Origin: Gloeocapsa sp. PCC 73106
Lineage (GTDB): Bacteria > Cyanobacteriota > Cyanobacteriia > Cyanobacteriales > Gloeocapsaceae
Length of the DNA stretch: 33,173 nucleotides
NCBI RefSeq assembly: GCF_000332035.1
Contig: NZ_ALVY01000188.1
Span: 1 to 33,173, forward strand
Direction of reading: 5' to 3'
Shown: one piece after another, positions 24,417 to 32,029 of the stretch
Position numbering within the stretch: the first letter of the stretch is position 1
Layout: the number at the start of each line of letters is the position of its first letter
Program-made: the position numbers and the translations under genes
The notes under the pieces: generated by a model
What the model was told of the DNA's origin: nothing
The model's input: the letters and a program-made list of their open reading frames with translations, nothing else
Databases searched by the model: none

Positions 24417-24690
24417 AATTTTTCTTGAGGTTTGAATCAACGGGTAAATTGGTGCGCCAACAAGTTTCTAGCCACTCAATCAATTGAGTACGAGGGGTCG
24501 TTTGTTGTCGAACAACGTTCCAGACTTGAAGCACTCCTAAAGGGCTAGTCATCTTGATTTGCAGTGGTTGGTTACTCTGACAAGCACAGGTAACACCCAA
24601 TTCCTGTAAGCGGTAATATACTTGCCAACGCTCTGAGAGTTTGATTTCTATTGTCTGATAGTCGTCGTCGGGGGATGGAGAGACTTTCAT
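24406..24690 (-). CDS. Conserved hypothetical protein, 94 aa
   Basis: Small soluble protein, first gene of the operon that continues with the ferredoxin-like, FeoA-like and phosphatase genes. It has a YQTIEIKLSERWQVYYRLQEL segment (about 11-31), Cys34 and Cys36 (TCACQ) and a Trp-rich C-terminal half (VWNVV, IEWLETCW). The three cysteines could bind metal, but no known motif fits. It ends inside the start of the ferredoxin-like gene (11-base overlap). The upstream spacer, shared with the divergent dpsA gene, contains TTCTC/GAGAA arms and the palindrome at 24754. Confidence 0.7.
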   Translation of the reverse strand: MKVSPSPDDDYQTIEIKLSERWQVYYRLQELGVTCACQSNQPLQIKMTSPLGVLQVWNVVRQQTTPRTQLIEWLETCWRTNLPVDSNLKKNYEN

Positions 24691-24753
24691 ATTCTCGCTA
24701 GTTAATGAGAAAGATTCTTGTTTGTTAGCTTCGCTGCTTAGTATAACATTAAC

Positions 24754-24768
24754 TGCAAATATTTTGCA
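24754..24768. promoter_or_regulatory. Dyad TGCAAA-TAT-TTTGCA between divergent promoters
   Basis: Perfect 6-bp arms with a 3-base centre, placed in the 164-base spacer between the four-gene operon and dpsA. A shared regulator site for two iron/redox units is plausible. It is not a clear match to the cyanobacterial Fur box as I know it. Confidence 0.4.
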
Positions 24769-24813
24769 TTTATTTTAAAGCAAAGGGAATAAACTAGGGT
24801 CAAAATAGTCAAC

Positions 24814-24819
24814 TATAAT
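24814..24819 (+). promoter_or_regulatory. Probable -10 box of dpsA
   Basis: TATAAT 35 bases upstream of the dpsA start codon. No convincing -35 box lies 17 bases further up, so an activator or an alternative sigma factor may be involved. Confidence 0.5.
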
Positions 24820-24854
24820 GAAACTTATAGAAACGTAAAATTAAGAAGATTAAT

Positions 24855-25406
24855 ATGGTTACTAGTCAAGGCTTGTTACAGACTTTTGGAGAAGTAGGGG
24901 AAAACCCAGTTCTACTCGATAAAAATACTACTGTTCCTGTTTGTGAAGGCTTAAATATTGCTTTGGCAAGTTTTCAAGCTCTCTATTTACAATATCAGAA
25001 ACATCATTTTGTAGTAGAAGGAGCTGAGTTTTACCAGCTACACCAATTTTTTCAAGAATCTTACGAAGAAGCTCAAGAACACGTTCACGATTTAGGAGAA
25101 CGCTTGAATGGATTAGGAGGCGTTCCTGCTTCTAGCTTCGCTAAACTTGCCGAGTTGTGCTGCTTTAGTCCTGAAGCCGATGGGGTATATAACTGCCGCA
25201 CCATGATTGAAAATGATTTAGGTGCCGAACAAGAGATAGTTAAACTATTACGCAGTCAAGCATCCCAAGCAGAGAGTTTGGGCGATCGCGCTACCCGCTA
25301 TCTCTTGGAAAAAATCCTTTTAGAAACTGAGCAAAGAGCATACCATTTAGATCATTTCCTCGCTCATGATAGCTTAACTCTGGGTTTTATGGGCAATGGT
25401 AATTAA
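24855..25406 (+). CDS. dpsA: Dps-family ferritin (DpsA), three-histidine ferroxidase type
   Basis: Forms a 12-subunit shell that oxidises and stores iron and protects DNA from peroxide. It is 183 aa, with the dimer-interface region [20 protein letters not shown] (43-62). Aligned by eye to canonical Dps, the ferroxidase ligands fall at His51, His63, then Gln67 and His78 where most Dps have Asp, and Glu82. The third histidine matches what is reported for Thermosynechococcus DpsA, which has a three-histidine site binding zinc. A terminator follows at 25430. The divergent neighbours encode FeoA-like and [2Fe-2S] proteins, so the region has an iron theme. Confidence 0.92.
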   Translation: MVTSQGLLQTFGEVGENPVLLDKNTTVPVCEGLNIALASFQALYLQYQKHHFVVEGAEFYQLHQFFQESYEEAQEHVHDLGERLNGLGGVPASSFAKLAELCCFSPEADGVYNCRTMIENDLGAEQEIVKLLRSQASQAESLGDRATRYLLEKILLETEQRAYHLDHFLAHDSLTLGFMGNGN

Positions 25407-25429
25407 CTAATTCATTCTGGAATCCCTTG

Positions 25430-25465
25430 ACCTGAGGCTTAGAACTTACCTTCTAGACCTCAGGT
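25430..25465 (+). terminator. Terminator after dpsA
   Basis: ACCTGAGG (25430-25437) and CCTCAGGT (25458-25465) form an 8-bp stem continued by TAGAA/TTCTA inside, then TTT. The remaining 209 bases to gyrA contain a short tandem repeat (TTAGAGATTA, about 25565-25585) and no other feature I can support. Confidence 0.75.
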
Positions 25466-25674
25466 TTGGCTTAGCAAAAACATAGATAAAACTCAATACT
25501 TATCAAAGAATAATGCACTTATATCTATGGGTAAGAAGCAAAAAAGTAACAAATTGTGCTAAAATTTAGAGATTATTAGAGATTATTGCCGGAGTTAAGG
25601 TTTAAACACCCGAGGTAAACCTATATTTTTAGTCGATAACTCAGAATATCTAAGTTTAAAGGAGTATTTGATTT

Positions 25675-28209
25675 ATGACCACTCCCACAGAGCGCATTAT
25701 ACCCACAGATTTGAGCAACGAAATGTCTCAATCTTATTTAGAGTACGCTATGAGCGTGATCGTGGGGAGAGCGTTACCAGATGCAAGGGATGGTCTAAAG
25801 CCAGTGCATCGTCGTATTCTCTACGCCATGTATGAATTGGGGTTAACCCACGATCGCCCTTTCCGGAAATGTGCCCGGGTAGTCGGGGAAGTATTGGGCA
25901 AATATCACCCCCACGGTGATGGTTCGGTATACGACGCTTTGGTAAGAATGGCTCAAGATTTTTCTATGCGCAACCCCCTCATCGAGGGTCATGGTAATTT
26001 TGGGTCTATAGATAACGATCCCCCCGCGGCGATGCGCTACACCGAATGCCGCTTACAATCTTTAACGCTTAACGGTTTATTAAGAGATATAGAAGCAGAA
26101 ACCGTAGATTTTGCCGATACCTTTGACGCATCTCAACAAGAACCAGTAGTATTACCCGCGAGAATACCCCAACTATTGCTCAACGGCTCCTCTGGAATAG
26201 CGGTGGGGATGGCGACGAATATACCCCCCCATAATTTGGGAGAATTGATCAATGCTGTAATAGCGGTGATAGAGAACCCAGAGATAACCGATCTAGAGTT
26301 AATTAAGTATATCCCTGGACCAGACTTTCCTACAGGGGGACAGATTCTCGGTTACAGCGGCATCAAAGACGCGTACACTGGCGCCAGGGGTTCAATCACG
26401 ATGCGGGGAGTAGCTAATATTGAAACCGCAGCCGATAACCGCAGAGAAGCGATCATTATCACCGAATTACCCTATCAAACCAATAAAGCCGCCCTAATAG
26501 AGAAAATCGCCGAACTAGTTAACGAAAAGCGCTTAGATGGGATATCAGATATCAGAGATGAAAGCGATCGCGACGGAATGCGCATCGTCATAGAATTAAA
26601 AAGAGATGCGTACCCGCGGGTAGTCTTAAATAATCTCTACAAACAAACCCCCGTACAGGCTAACTTTGGGGCAAATATGGTGGCTTTAGTCAATGGAGAA
26701 CCCCAACTTCTTGCTTTAAAGCAATTTTTGGTTTTATTTCTGGAATTCCGACTAGAAACGGTTAGAAGACGCACAGAGTATCTCCTACGTAAAGCCGAAG
26801 AAAGAGACCACATCCTTCAGGGATTACTAATATCACTGGAAAATTTAGACACCATCATCGATTTAATTCGTCGTGCATCGGATACAACCACGGCTAAAAA
26901 TGAATTAATCAGTCAATTTGGTCTTTCACCCGTGCAGGCAGATGCTATCCTACAGATGCAACTACGACGTTTAACAGCTCTAGAAGCAGAAAAAATTAAA
27001 GCGGAACACGAAGAACTACAAACACAGATTGCTGACTACACAGATATCTTAGCCAAAAAAACGAGAATAGAAGAGATAATCGTCACAGAACTTCAAGAGA
27101 TTAAGACTATTCACGCCACCCCTAGACGTACAGAAATTGTGCCCGATCAAGGGGAAATCGTAGACACAGATTTGATCGCCAACGAAAAAGCGATAATCCT
27201 CTTGACAGAACAAGGATACATCAAAAGGATGCCGGTGAGTAACTTTGAAGCGCAAAATCGAGCCACCAAGGGCAAAGCAGGCGCAAAAATCAAAGAAGAT
27301 GACGTGGTGGAACATTTTCTCACTTGTTGCGATCATAATCATCTACTCTTTTTTAGCAATCAGGGGGTCGTTTACAGTCTCAACGCTTATCATATTCCCA
27401 TCGCTTCTCGCATCGCCAGAGGAACGCCGATCATACAAATGTTACCCATAGACACTGGCGAAAAAATTACCTCTATGGTAGCGGTGACAGAATTTACCGA
27501 CGATCAATATTTGATCATGTTAACTCGTCAAGGACTGATCAAAAAAACAGCACTATCAGCCTTCAGTCACATTCGCAGCAGCGGTTTAATCGCTATTTCC
27601 TTAGTAGAAGGAGATCAACTGCGCTGGGTACGTTTAGCCCGATCCGAAGATAGTGTCATGATTGGTTCTCGTCATGGTATGGCCATTCACTTCAAAGCAG
27701 ATGGACAACAGCTACGTCCCCTAGGACGATCTACCCGCGGTGTAAAAGCGATGAAACTGCGAAAAGGTGACGAATTAATTAGTATGGACATCCTACCCAG
27801 TCAGATCGCCGAAACCATACCCTCAGACGAAGAGGACTCAGATAGCGAAGAATTAAACCTAGAAAACGCCCATATAGGACCATGGCTATTAGCAATAACC
27901 ACAGGAGGTTACGGTAAAAGAGTACCAGTGACAGCCTTTAGAATCCAAAAACGCGCCGGAATCGGGGTAAAACTGATTCGTTTTCGCAAAGAGAAAGATA
28001 AACTCGCCGCTATCCACGTGGTTAACCAAGAGGATGAATTAATGATGGTTACCAGTCGAGGTATTATCATTCGCCAAGCGGTAAAAGCCATCTCTCTACA
28101 ATCTCGTTCCGCTACAGGGGTAAGAGTACAAAAACTAGATCAAGAAGACGCGATCGCCGCAGTAGCTTTAGTGCCCCCTAGCAGTGAAGAAATTGAGACC
28201 GAAGAATAG
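25675..28209 (+). CDS. gyrA: DNA gyrase subunit A
   Basis: Type IIA topoisomerase breakage-reunion subunit, 844 aa. Residues 1 to about 490 form the catalytic part, with [20 protein letters not shown] (33-52) and the active-site Tyr122 in MRYTECRL. The C-terminal part is a beta-pinwheel of repeated blades ([34 protein letters not shown]). The GyrA box reads QNRATKG instead of QRRGGKG, a variant also found in other cyanobacterial gyrases. An acidic Ser/Asp/Glu insert ([11 protein letters not shown], about 715-725) lies between the fourth and fifth blades. A ParC identity cannot be fully excluded, but the complete six-blade-like C-terminus favours gyrase. An IS right-end copy follows 17 bases after the stop. 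Confidence 0.93.
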   Translation: MTTPTERIIPTDLSNEMSQSYLEYAMSVIVGRALPDARDGLKPVHRRILYAMYELGLTHDRPFRKCARVVGEVLGKYHPHGDGSVYDALVRMAQDFSMRNPLIEGHGNFGSIDNDPPAAMRYTECRLQSLTLNGLLRDIEAETVDFADTFDASQQEPVVLPARIPQLLLNGSSGIAVGMATNIPPHNLGELINAVIAVIENPEITDLELIKYIPGPDFPTGGQILGYSGIKDAYTGARGSITMRGVANIETAADNRREAIIITELPYQTNKAALIEKIAELVNEKRLDGISDIRDESDRDGMRIVIELKRDAYPRVVLNNLYKQTPVQANFGANMVALVNGEPQLLALKQFLVLFLEFRLETVRRRTEYLLRKAEERDHILQGLLISLENLDTIIDLIRRASDTTTAKNELISQFGLSPVQADAILQMQLRRLTALEAEKIKAEHEELQTQIADYTDILAKKTRIEEIIVTELQEIKTIHATPRRTEIVPDQGEIVDTDLIANEKAIILLTEQGYIKRMPVSNFEAQNRATKGKAGAKIKEDDVVEHFLTCCDHNHLLFFSNQGVVYSLNAYHIPIASRIARGTPIIQMLPIDTGEKITSMVAVTEFTDDQYLIMLTRQGLIKKTALSAFSHIRSSGLIAISLVEGDQLRWVRLARSEDSVMIGSRHGMAIHFKADGQQLRPLGRSTRGVKAMKLRKGDELISMDILPSQIAETIPSDEEDSDSEELNLENAHIGPWLLAITTGGYGKRVPVTAFRIQKRAGIGVKLIRFRKEKDKLAAIHVVNQEDELMMVTSRGIIIRQAVKAISLQSRSATGVRVQKLDQEDAIAAVALVPPSSEEIETEE

Positions 28210-28226
28210 CCCCAGATATGTTACCA

Positions 28227-28273
28227 TTGACATCCTCCCCGACCTGAAGGTACGGGGATTCCTTTAGAACAAG
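28227..28273. mobile_element. Solo copy of the IS200/IS605-type right end
   Basis: 45 of 47 bases match the right end of the tnpB element at 31983-32029, in the same orientation. It includes the hairpin CCCCGACC...GGTACGGGG and the TTGACATCC boundary. No tnpB sequence accompanies it. It sits between gyrA and sufE and could also serve as the gyrA transcript end. Confidence 0.8.
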
Positions 28274-28307
28274 TCCAAATAAAAAGTAATTTATTTTCAG
28301 TTGAACT

Positions 28308-28721
28308 ATGAATCTAGACCGTATTGTAGAACGTTTTAAACGTTGTAGCGAGCCCAAAAAGCGTTATGAACAACTACTCTGGTACGCTAAAAAACTAGAA
28401 CCTATGCCAGAAGCAGCCAAGACTCCCGCCAACAAAGTTAACGGCTGCGTCTCCCAAGTCTACATCACCGCCGACCTCAAAGATGGTCACCTTTGGTACC
28501 AGGGTGACTCCGACGCCCAATTAGTCAAGGGTTTAGTGGCTTTTTTAATCGAAGGACTAAACGGTTTAACCCCCGCAGAAATCCTCGCACTAAGCCCTGA
28601 TTTTATCGAGGAAACTGGTCTAAAAATGAGTCTAACCCCCTCTCGGGCTAATGGTTTTTACAATATATTTCAAACTATGCAGAAAAAAGCCCTGGGATTT
28701 CAAATCGGTACCTCTTCCTAA
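28308..28721 (+). CDS. sufE: Cysteine desulfurase-activating protein SufE
   Basis: Accepts sulfur from SufS and passes it to the SufBCD scaffold for Fe-S cluster assembly. It is 137 aa, normal length. The sulfur-accepting residue is Cys47 in NKVNGCVSQVYI. Other family blocks are RYEQLLWYAKKL (19-30), DSDAQLVKGLVAFLI (67-81) and SRANGFYNIF (about 112-121). It stands apart from the suf operon. Its stop overlaps the convergent fur stop by 4 bases (28718-28721), so transcripts of the two genes are likely antisense at their 3' ends unless stopped early. Confidence 0.95.
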   Translation: MNLDRIVERFKRCSEPKKRYEQLLWYAKKLEPMPEAAKTPANKVNGCVSQVYITADLKDGHLWYQGDSDAQLVKGLVAFLIEGLNGLTPAEILALSPDFIEETGLKMSLTPSRANGFYNIFQTMQKKALGFQIGTSS

Positions 28722-29224
28722 GCGTGTCTCTCAGAAATTGACCGAGTACAAGCCCAATTGCTAGGCAAAGCTGAGGGCCATCCCATTCTAATTGCTTCTG
28801 GACAGACAGCCATTACCGTCAACTGACAGTCGATTAGTTGAAATCCTTCTTTTTCGCACTGTCTCAAACTCTGTTTCAAGATTGAATCATTGTTAAATTC
28901 TAAAGTTTTGTTGCATTGAATACAAACTAAGTGATGATGATGATGAGGATGAGGATGATTTAACTCATAATGCTTGTGCCCTTCAGCTAATTCTAGTTCT
29001 CTGAGAATACCCATCCGGGCCATCAATTTAACACTGCGGTAAATTGTGGACAAACTGATCCCTTCCCCTCTTGCATCCAACAAGTTATGTAGTTCCTCAG
29101 CGCTCAAATGAGTTCCCTGGGACAAATTTTGAAAAATCTGAAGGATCTTTTCTCGCTGGGGGGTTAGACGCCAACCCCGTGCATTAAGTTCTGATTTTAG
29201 AGATGCAGATGTGTAGGGAGGCAT
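28718..29224 (-). CDS. fur: Ferric uptake regulator, FurA-like
   Basis: Iron-responsive repressor of iron acquisition genes. I use the ATG at 29222-29224 (168 aa); a TTG at 29257 would add eleven residues. The N-terminal winged helix (LKSELNARGWRLTPQREKIL, 9-28; ISLSTIYRSVKLMARMGIL, 56-74) is close to cyanobacterial FurA. The dimerisation part has the metal-binding HPHPHHHHHLVCIQC (90-104) with Cys101 and Cys104. The second Cys-x-x-Cys of Anabaena FurA is here CPEA (131-134), followed by a longer tail ending NWACTRSISERHA. It is convergent with sufE; a good promoter is present at 29257-29285. Confidence 0.9.
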   Translation of the reverse strand: MPPYTSASLKSELNARGWRLTPQREKILQIFQNLSQGTHLSAEELHNLLDARGEGISLSTIYRSVKLMARMGILRELELAEGHKHYELNHPHPHHHHHLVCIQCNKTLEFNNDSILKQSLRQCEKEGFQLIDCQLTVMAVCPEAIRMGWPSALPSNWACTRSISERHA

Positions 29225-29256
29225 AAATTTAATTTCAATAAGCTCTTCTATTGACA

Positions 29257-29285
29257 ATGATAAAGCTAATTGCTAATCTTGGCAA
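29257..29285 (-). promoter_or_regulatory. Promoter of fur (sigma-70 type)
   Basis: On the minus strand TTGCCA (29280-29285) and TATCAT (29257-29262) are 17 bases apart, ahead of the fur start at 29224. The -35 overlaps, on the other strand, a TTGGCA that could serve the divergent gene at 29340. AT-rich repeats between the boxes could hold a Fur site. Confidence 0.5.
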
Positions 29286-29339
29286 CATTGATAGTTGCTA
29301 CAATCATAGGGAATTAATTTTATTTTTTGGTGTGGTTCT

Positions 29340-29786
29340 ATGGACAAGTTCTCAGTATTTTTATTTTCTTCCTCTACCTTCATCAGTTCTGCTTTACTCA
29401 GTTTGGTCGCTGAACAACCAACTGTAGCCGCAGAAAGTCCTAAAAACTCTCTCTCTGAAGCTTCTCAAAAAGCGCCTAAGCCAGATATCGCATGTAATCA
29501 AAAGGAATGCCGAGGCAACGCTCATTTAGCTAGTTATCTTAAGAATATCGCTCCTTTAGCCGAAGATTTTAAGGAACTTGAAAGAACGCCAGAAGGACAT
29601 CTAATTTTAGAAATTAGCGATGAAGAAAGCAACGCAGCGATTGAAATGTTCGGCTGTGATTGTATCACTTCCATCAACGCTTTACGTCAGTTAGAGGGGA
29701 ACCCTATCGGTGTCGAGGGCGATCGCATTTTACCCGGACCAACTATTAAACCATGTAATCAACCCCGCGCCCCACAAATTCCCTAG
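29340..29786 (+). CDS. Secreted cysteine-containing protein of unknown function, 148 aa
   Basis: A Sec signal is clear: FSVFLFSSSTFISSALLSLV near residues 4-23, with cleavage likely after VAA at about 29-31. The mature protein has five cysteines, Cys52 and Cys57 (ACNQKEC), Cys106 and Cys108 (FGCDC) and Cys139. Two could form disulfides or bind metal. The middle part (SYLKNIAPLAEDFKELE, ISDEESNAAIEMF) is acidic. I know no family. It is divergent from fur across 115 bases with possibly overlapping promoters, which hints at iron control, and it is followed by hpnK after 25 bases. Confidence 0.7.
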   Translation: MDKFSVFLFSSSTFISSALLSLVAEQPTVAAESPKNSLSEASQKAPKPDIACNQKECRGNAHLASYLKNIAPLAEDFKELERTPEGHLILEISDEESNAAIEMFGCDCITSINALRQLEGNPIGVEGDRILPGPTIKPCNQPRAPQIP

Positions 29787-29811
29787 CTAAATCAGCTTAA
29801 CTTAATTTTTT

Positions 29812-30657
29812 ATGGCTATCCTAACCGGGAGAAAATTAATTATCAATGGCGATGACTTTGGCTTGAATGATCGCGTTAATCAAGCCATTATTCAAGCTCA
29901 TACAGAAGGAATCCTCACCAGTACCAGTCTGATGGTAACAGCAGAAGCTTTCCCCCAAGCAGTGGCTTTAGCCAAAACTCATCCTCAACTGGGGGTTGGT
30001 CTACATTTGGTCCTAGTTTGCGGTAAATCTGTTCTTTCTCCCCAAGCCATTCCTCATCTAGTAGATTCTAGGGGATTTTTTGCTAACAACCCCTTATTAG
30101 CTGGGTTGAATTATCAATTTAGTCGTACTGCTAGAGAGGAGTTAAAAGCTGAGATTAGCGCTCAATTAACTAAATTTCGCCAAACAGGCTTAAAGTTGAG
30201 TCATGTAGATGGTCACCTTCATCTGCATTTGCACCCTGTAATTCTGTCAATTCTTGTTGAATTAGCTCCAGAATATCAGATCAAGTTTATACGCTTACCC
30301 GCTGAGGAACTAAATTTAACCCTCACAACCAATCCAGTTTCCCAGCTATTGACCTTTTTTGTGTTCTCCCTCCTGCATCGATGGGGCAAAAACTTGCTAG
30401 ATACTCACAACATTAGTTATACTGAGCGAGTTTATGGGTTGTTAGCAACTGGTAAAGTAACAGAAGATTATCTATTAAAAATCATACCAAAAATTCAAGG
30501 CAATTTAGTAGAAATTTATAATCATCCTGATGAAACAGGTTCAGGAAAGCTAGAAAAAAATGCTTTAATAAGTCTAAACGTCAAGAAGGAATTAACAACT
30601 TATGGTTTGAATTTAACTAATTTTATTAAAATATATGGCGAATTAATAAACCGATAA
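29812..30657 (+). CDS. hpnK: ChbG/HpnK-family deacetylase, probably hopanoid-associated
   Basis: YdjC-fold carbohydrate deacetylase, 281 aa. The metal-site motif NGDDFGLND (12-20) and the histidines of GVGLHLVL (about 61-68) and HVDGHLHLHLHP (about 132-143) are the family's conserved residues. HpnK removes the acetyl group from N-acetylglucosaminyl-bacteriohopanetetrol made by HpnI. The call as HpnK rather than a general YdjC protein rests on the HpnI-like gene 86 bases downstream. No squalene-hopene cyclase or hpnJ is in the window. It lacks a signal peptide and acts in the cytoplasm or at the membrane face. Confidence 0.82.
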   Translation: MAILTGRKLIINGDDFGLNDRVNQAIIQAHTEGILTSTSLMVTAEAFPQAVALAKTHPQLGVGLHLVLVCGKSVLSPQAIPHLVDSRGFFANNPLLAGLNYQFSRTAREELKAEISAQLTKFRQTGLKLSHVDGHLHLHLHPVILSILVELAPEYQIKFIRLPAEELNLTLTTNPVSQLLTFFVFSLLHRWGKNLLDTHNISYTERVYGLLATGKVTEDYLLKIIPKIQGNLVEIYNHPDETGSGKLEKNALISLNVKKELTTYGLNLTNFIKIYGELINR

Positions 30658-30743
30658 CTTTTCAATGTTAGTATAATTTAGTAGCCATTGACAAGAGGAG
30701 GGAATTAGTTGCACTCTCCCAGATAACCTTTTCCCTGCGTGAT

Positions 30744-31889
30744 ATGAATTTATTAATTCTCTTATTATTATTATTAACAATTATCTCAGTTGGTTATTAT
30801 TGTTTTGCTATTTATGCAGCTATTGATTTTTTTTCTCGTCCTAGTAAAATTAATCATGATTTTTATCCACCCGTTACTATTCTTACTCCTATCTGTGGTT
30901 TAGAATGGGAACTAGAAACTAGCTTAATATCTTTTTGTCAGCAAGATTATCCTCGCTATCAAATTATTTTTTGTCTGCAAAATCAAAGCGATCCTTGTTT
31001 AAATATATTGAAAAAAATCAAGAACAATTTTCCAGATTTAGATATCAATATAGTCACTAATCCTCAAGCGATCGGTAACAACTTAAAAATTAGTAATTTA
31101 GCTAATGCTGTAGCTATTATTAAATACCCAATTCTCGTAATTACCGACAGCGATATTCAAGTTAAACCCAATTATTTACAACAGGTAGTTGAACCTTTAC
31201 AAGATAACTCAGTAGGTTTAGTAACGTGCTTATATACATCCTTGACTAAGGGATTTTTAGCGGCTTTTGAAGCTTTAGAAATCTCCACCCAGTTTCATCC
31301 TAGAGTGTTAACGGCTAAAAAAATAGAAGGGATTCAATATGCTTTTGGATCTACTATTGTGATTCGCAAAAAAATTTTAGAAGAGATTGGCGGTTTTTTA
31401 GGAATCGCTGATTATTTAGCTGATGATTATCAATTAGGTAACTTAGTCTCTAAGTTGGGGTATAGAGTAATTTTGTCAGATTATCTTGTAGCACATCGTC
31501 TAGCCGACGTTACTTGGCGCAGTTTTTTTCAACGTCAGAGTCGCTGGGCAAAATGTATCAGAGTAGAGAGATTTTGGGGATATTTAGGGCTAATTTTTAC
31601 CCAAGGTACCGTAATTAGTTTAGCTTTATTGATCGCTACAGGGGGAGTTTGGTGGAGTTGGTTGATTTGTTTAATTACTTGGACAATCAGAATGTTAATG
31701 GCAATTATAGTGGGAGTAAAATTATTAAAAGATCAGGTAGCAAAAAAGTATTTAATATTAGTGCCAATTAGGGATCTAGTCAGTTTTTGGCTATGGTGCT
31801 ATAATCTGGTGGGAAATACGGTCAATTGGCGCGATTACAAATTTGAACTAGCCAAAGGTGGTAAATTAATTAAGCTGGAAGTTAAGTAA
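30744..31889 (+). CDS. hpnI: HpnI-type family 2 glycosyltransferase (ceramide glucosyltransferase-like)
   Basis: Membrane GT2 enzyme of 381 aa. An N-terminal membrane anchor covers residues 2-29. The catalytic domain has PVTILTPICGLEWELE (43-58), D-x-D at Asp135/Asp137 (VITDSDIQV), Asp227-Asp228 (YLADDYQLG) and the RxxRW motif at 264-268 (RQSRW), the pattern of ceramide glucosyltransferases and HpnI. Two or three hydrophobic segments follow at about 280-325. HpnI adds N-acetylglucosamine to bacteriohopanetetrol. It is preceded by the deacetylase gene, consistent with a two-step head-group pathway. A ceramide-like acceptor is the main alternative. Confidence 0.85.
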   Translation: MNLLILLLLLLTIISVGYYCFAIYAAIDFFSRPSKINHDFYPPVTILTPICGLEWELETSLISFCQQDYPRYQIIFCLQNQSDPCLNILKKIKNNFPDLDINIVTNPQAIGNNLKISNLANAVAIIKYPILVITDSDIQVKPNYLQQVVEPLQDNSVGLVTCLYTSLTKGFLAAFEALEISTQFHPRVLTAKKIEGIQYAFGSTIVIRKKILEEIGGFLGIADYLADDYQLGNLVSKLGYRVILSDYLVAHRLADVTWRSFFQRQSRWAKCIRVERFWGYLGLIFTQGTVISLALLIATGGVWWSWLICLITWTIRMLMAIIVGVKLLKDQVAKKYLILVPIRDLVSFWLWCYNLVGNTVNWRDYKFELAKGGKLIKLEVK

Positions 31890-31901
31890 TCTACACTAGT
31901 T

Positions 31902-31985
31902 TTATTCAAGTTTTAAAGCGGTTTCTGTATCATGAACTACTCCAGCAATAATTTTCCATCCTTGCTCCGTTTTGCGAAGAGTTTG
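31902..31985 (-). pseudogene. 3' remnant of an NTF2-like (SnoaL/DUF4440-type) gene cut by an IS
   Basis: The minus strand encodes TLRKTEQGWKIIAGVVHDTE and then TALKLE and a stop at 31902-31904. This is the typical last strand of small NTF2-fold proteins (Arg-Lys-Thr ... Gly-Trp-Lys-Ile). The open frame stops making sense exactly where the IS right end begins at 31983. The 5' part may survive beyond the other IS end, outside the window. Codons and GC content match native genes. Confidence 0.65.
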
Positions 31986-32029
31986 ACATCCTCCCCGACC
32001 TTTAGGTACGGGGATTCCTTTAGAACAAG
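31983..32029. mobile_element. Right end of the tnpB-bearing IS200/IS605-type element
   Basis: Read on the minus strand it holds the stem CCCCGTACC/GGTCGGGG (one bulged T) with a 4-base loop, then GGATGTCAA at the element boundary. Such subterminal hairpins mark the ends of single-strand-transposing elements. In active elements the 3' part of tnpB plus this end forms the guide RNA (omega/reRNA). It overlaps the ancestral tnpB stop at 32020-32022. Confidence 0.8.
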
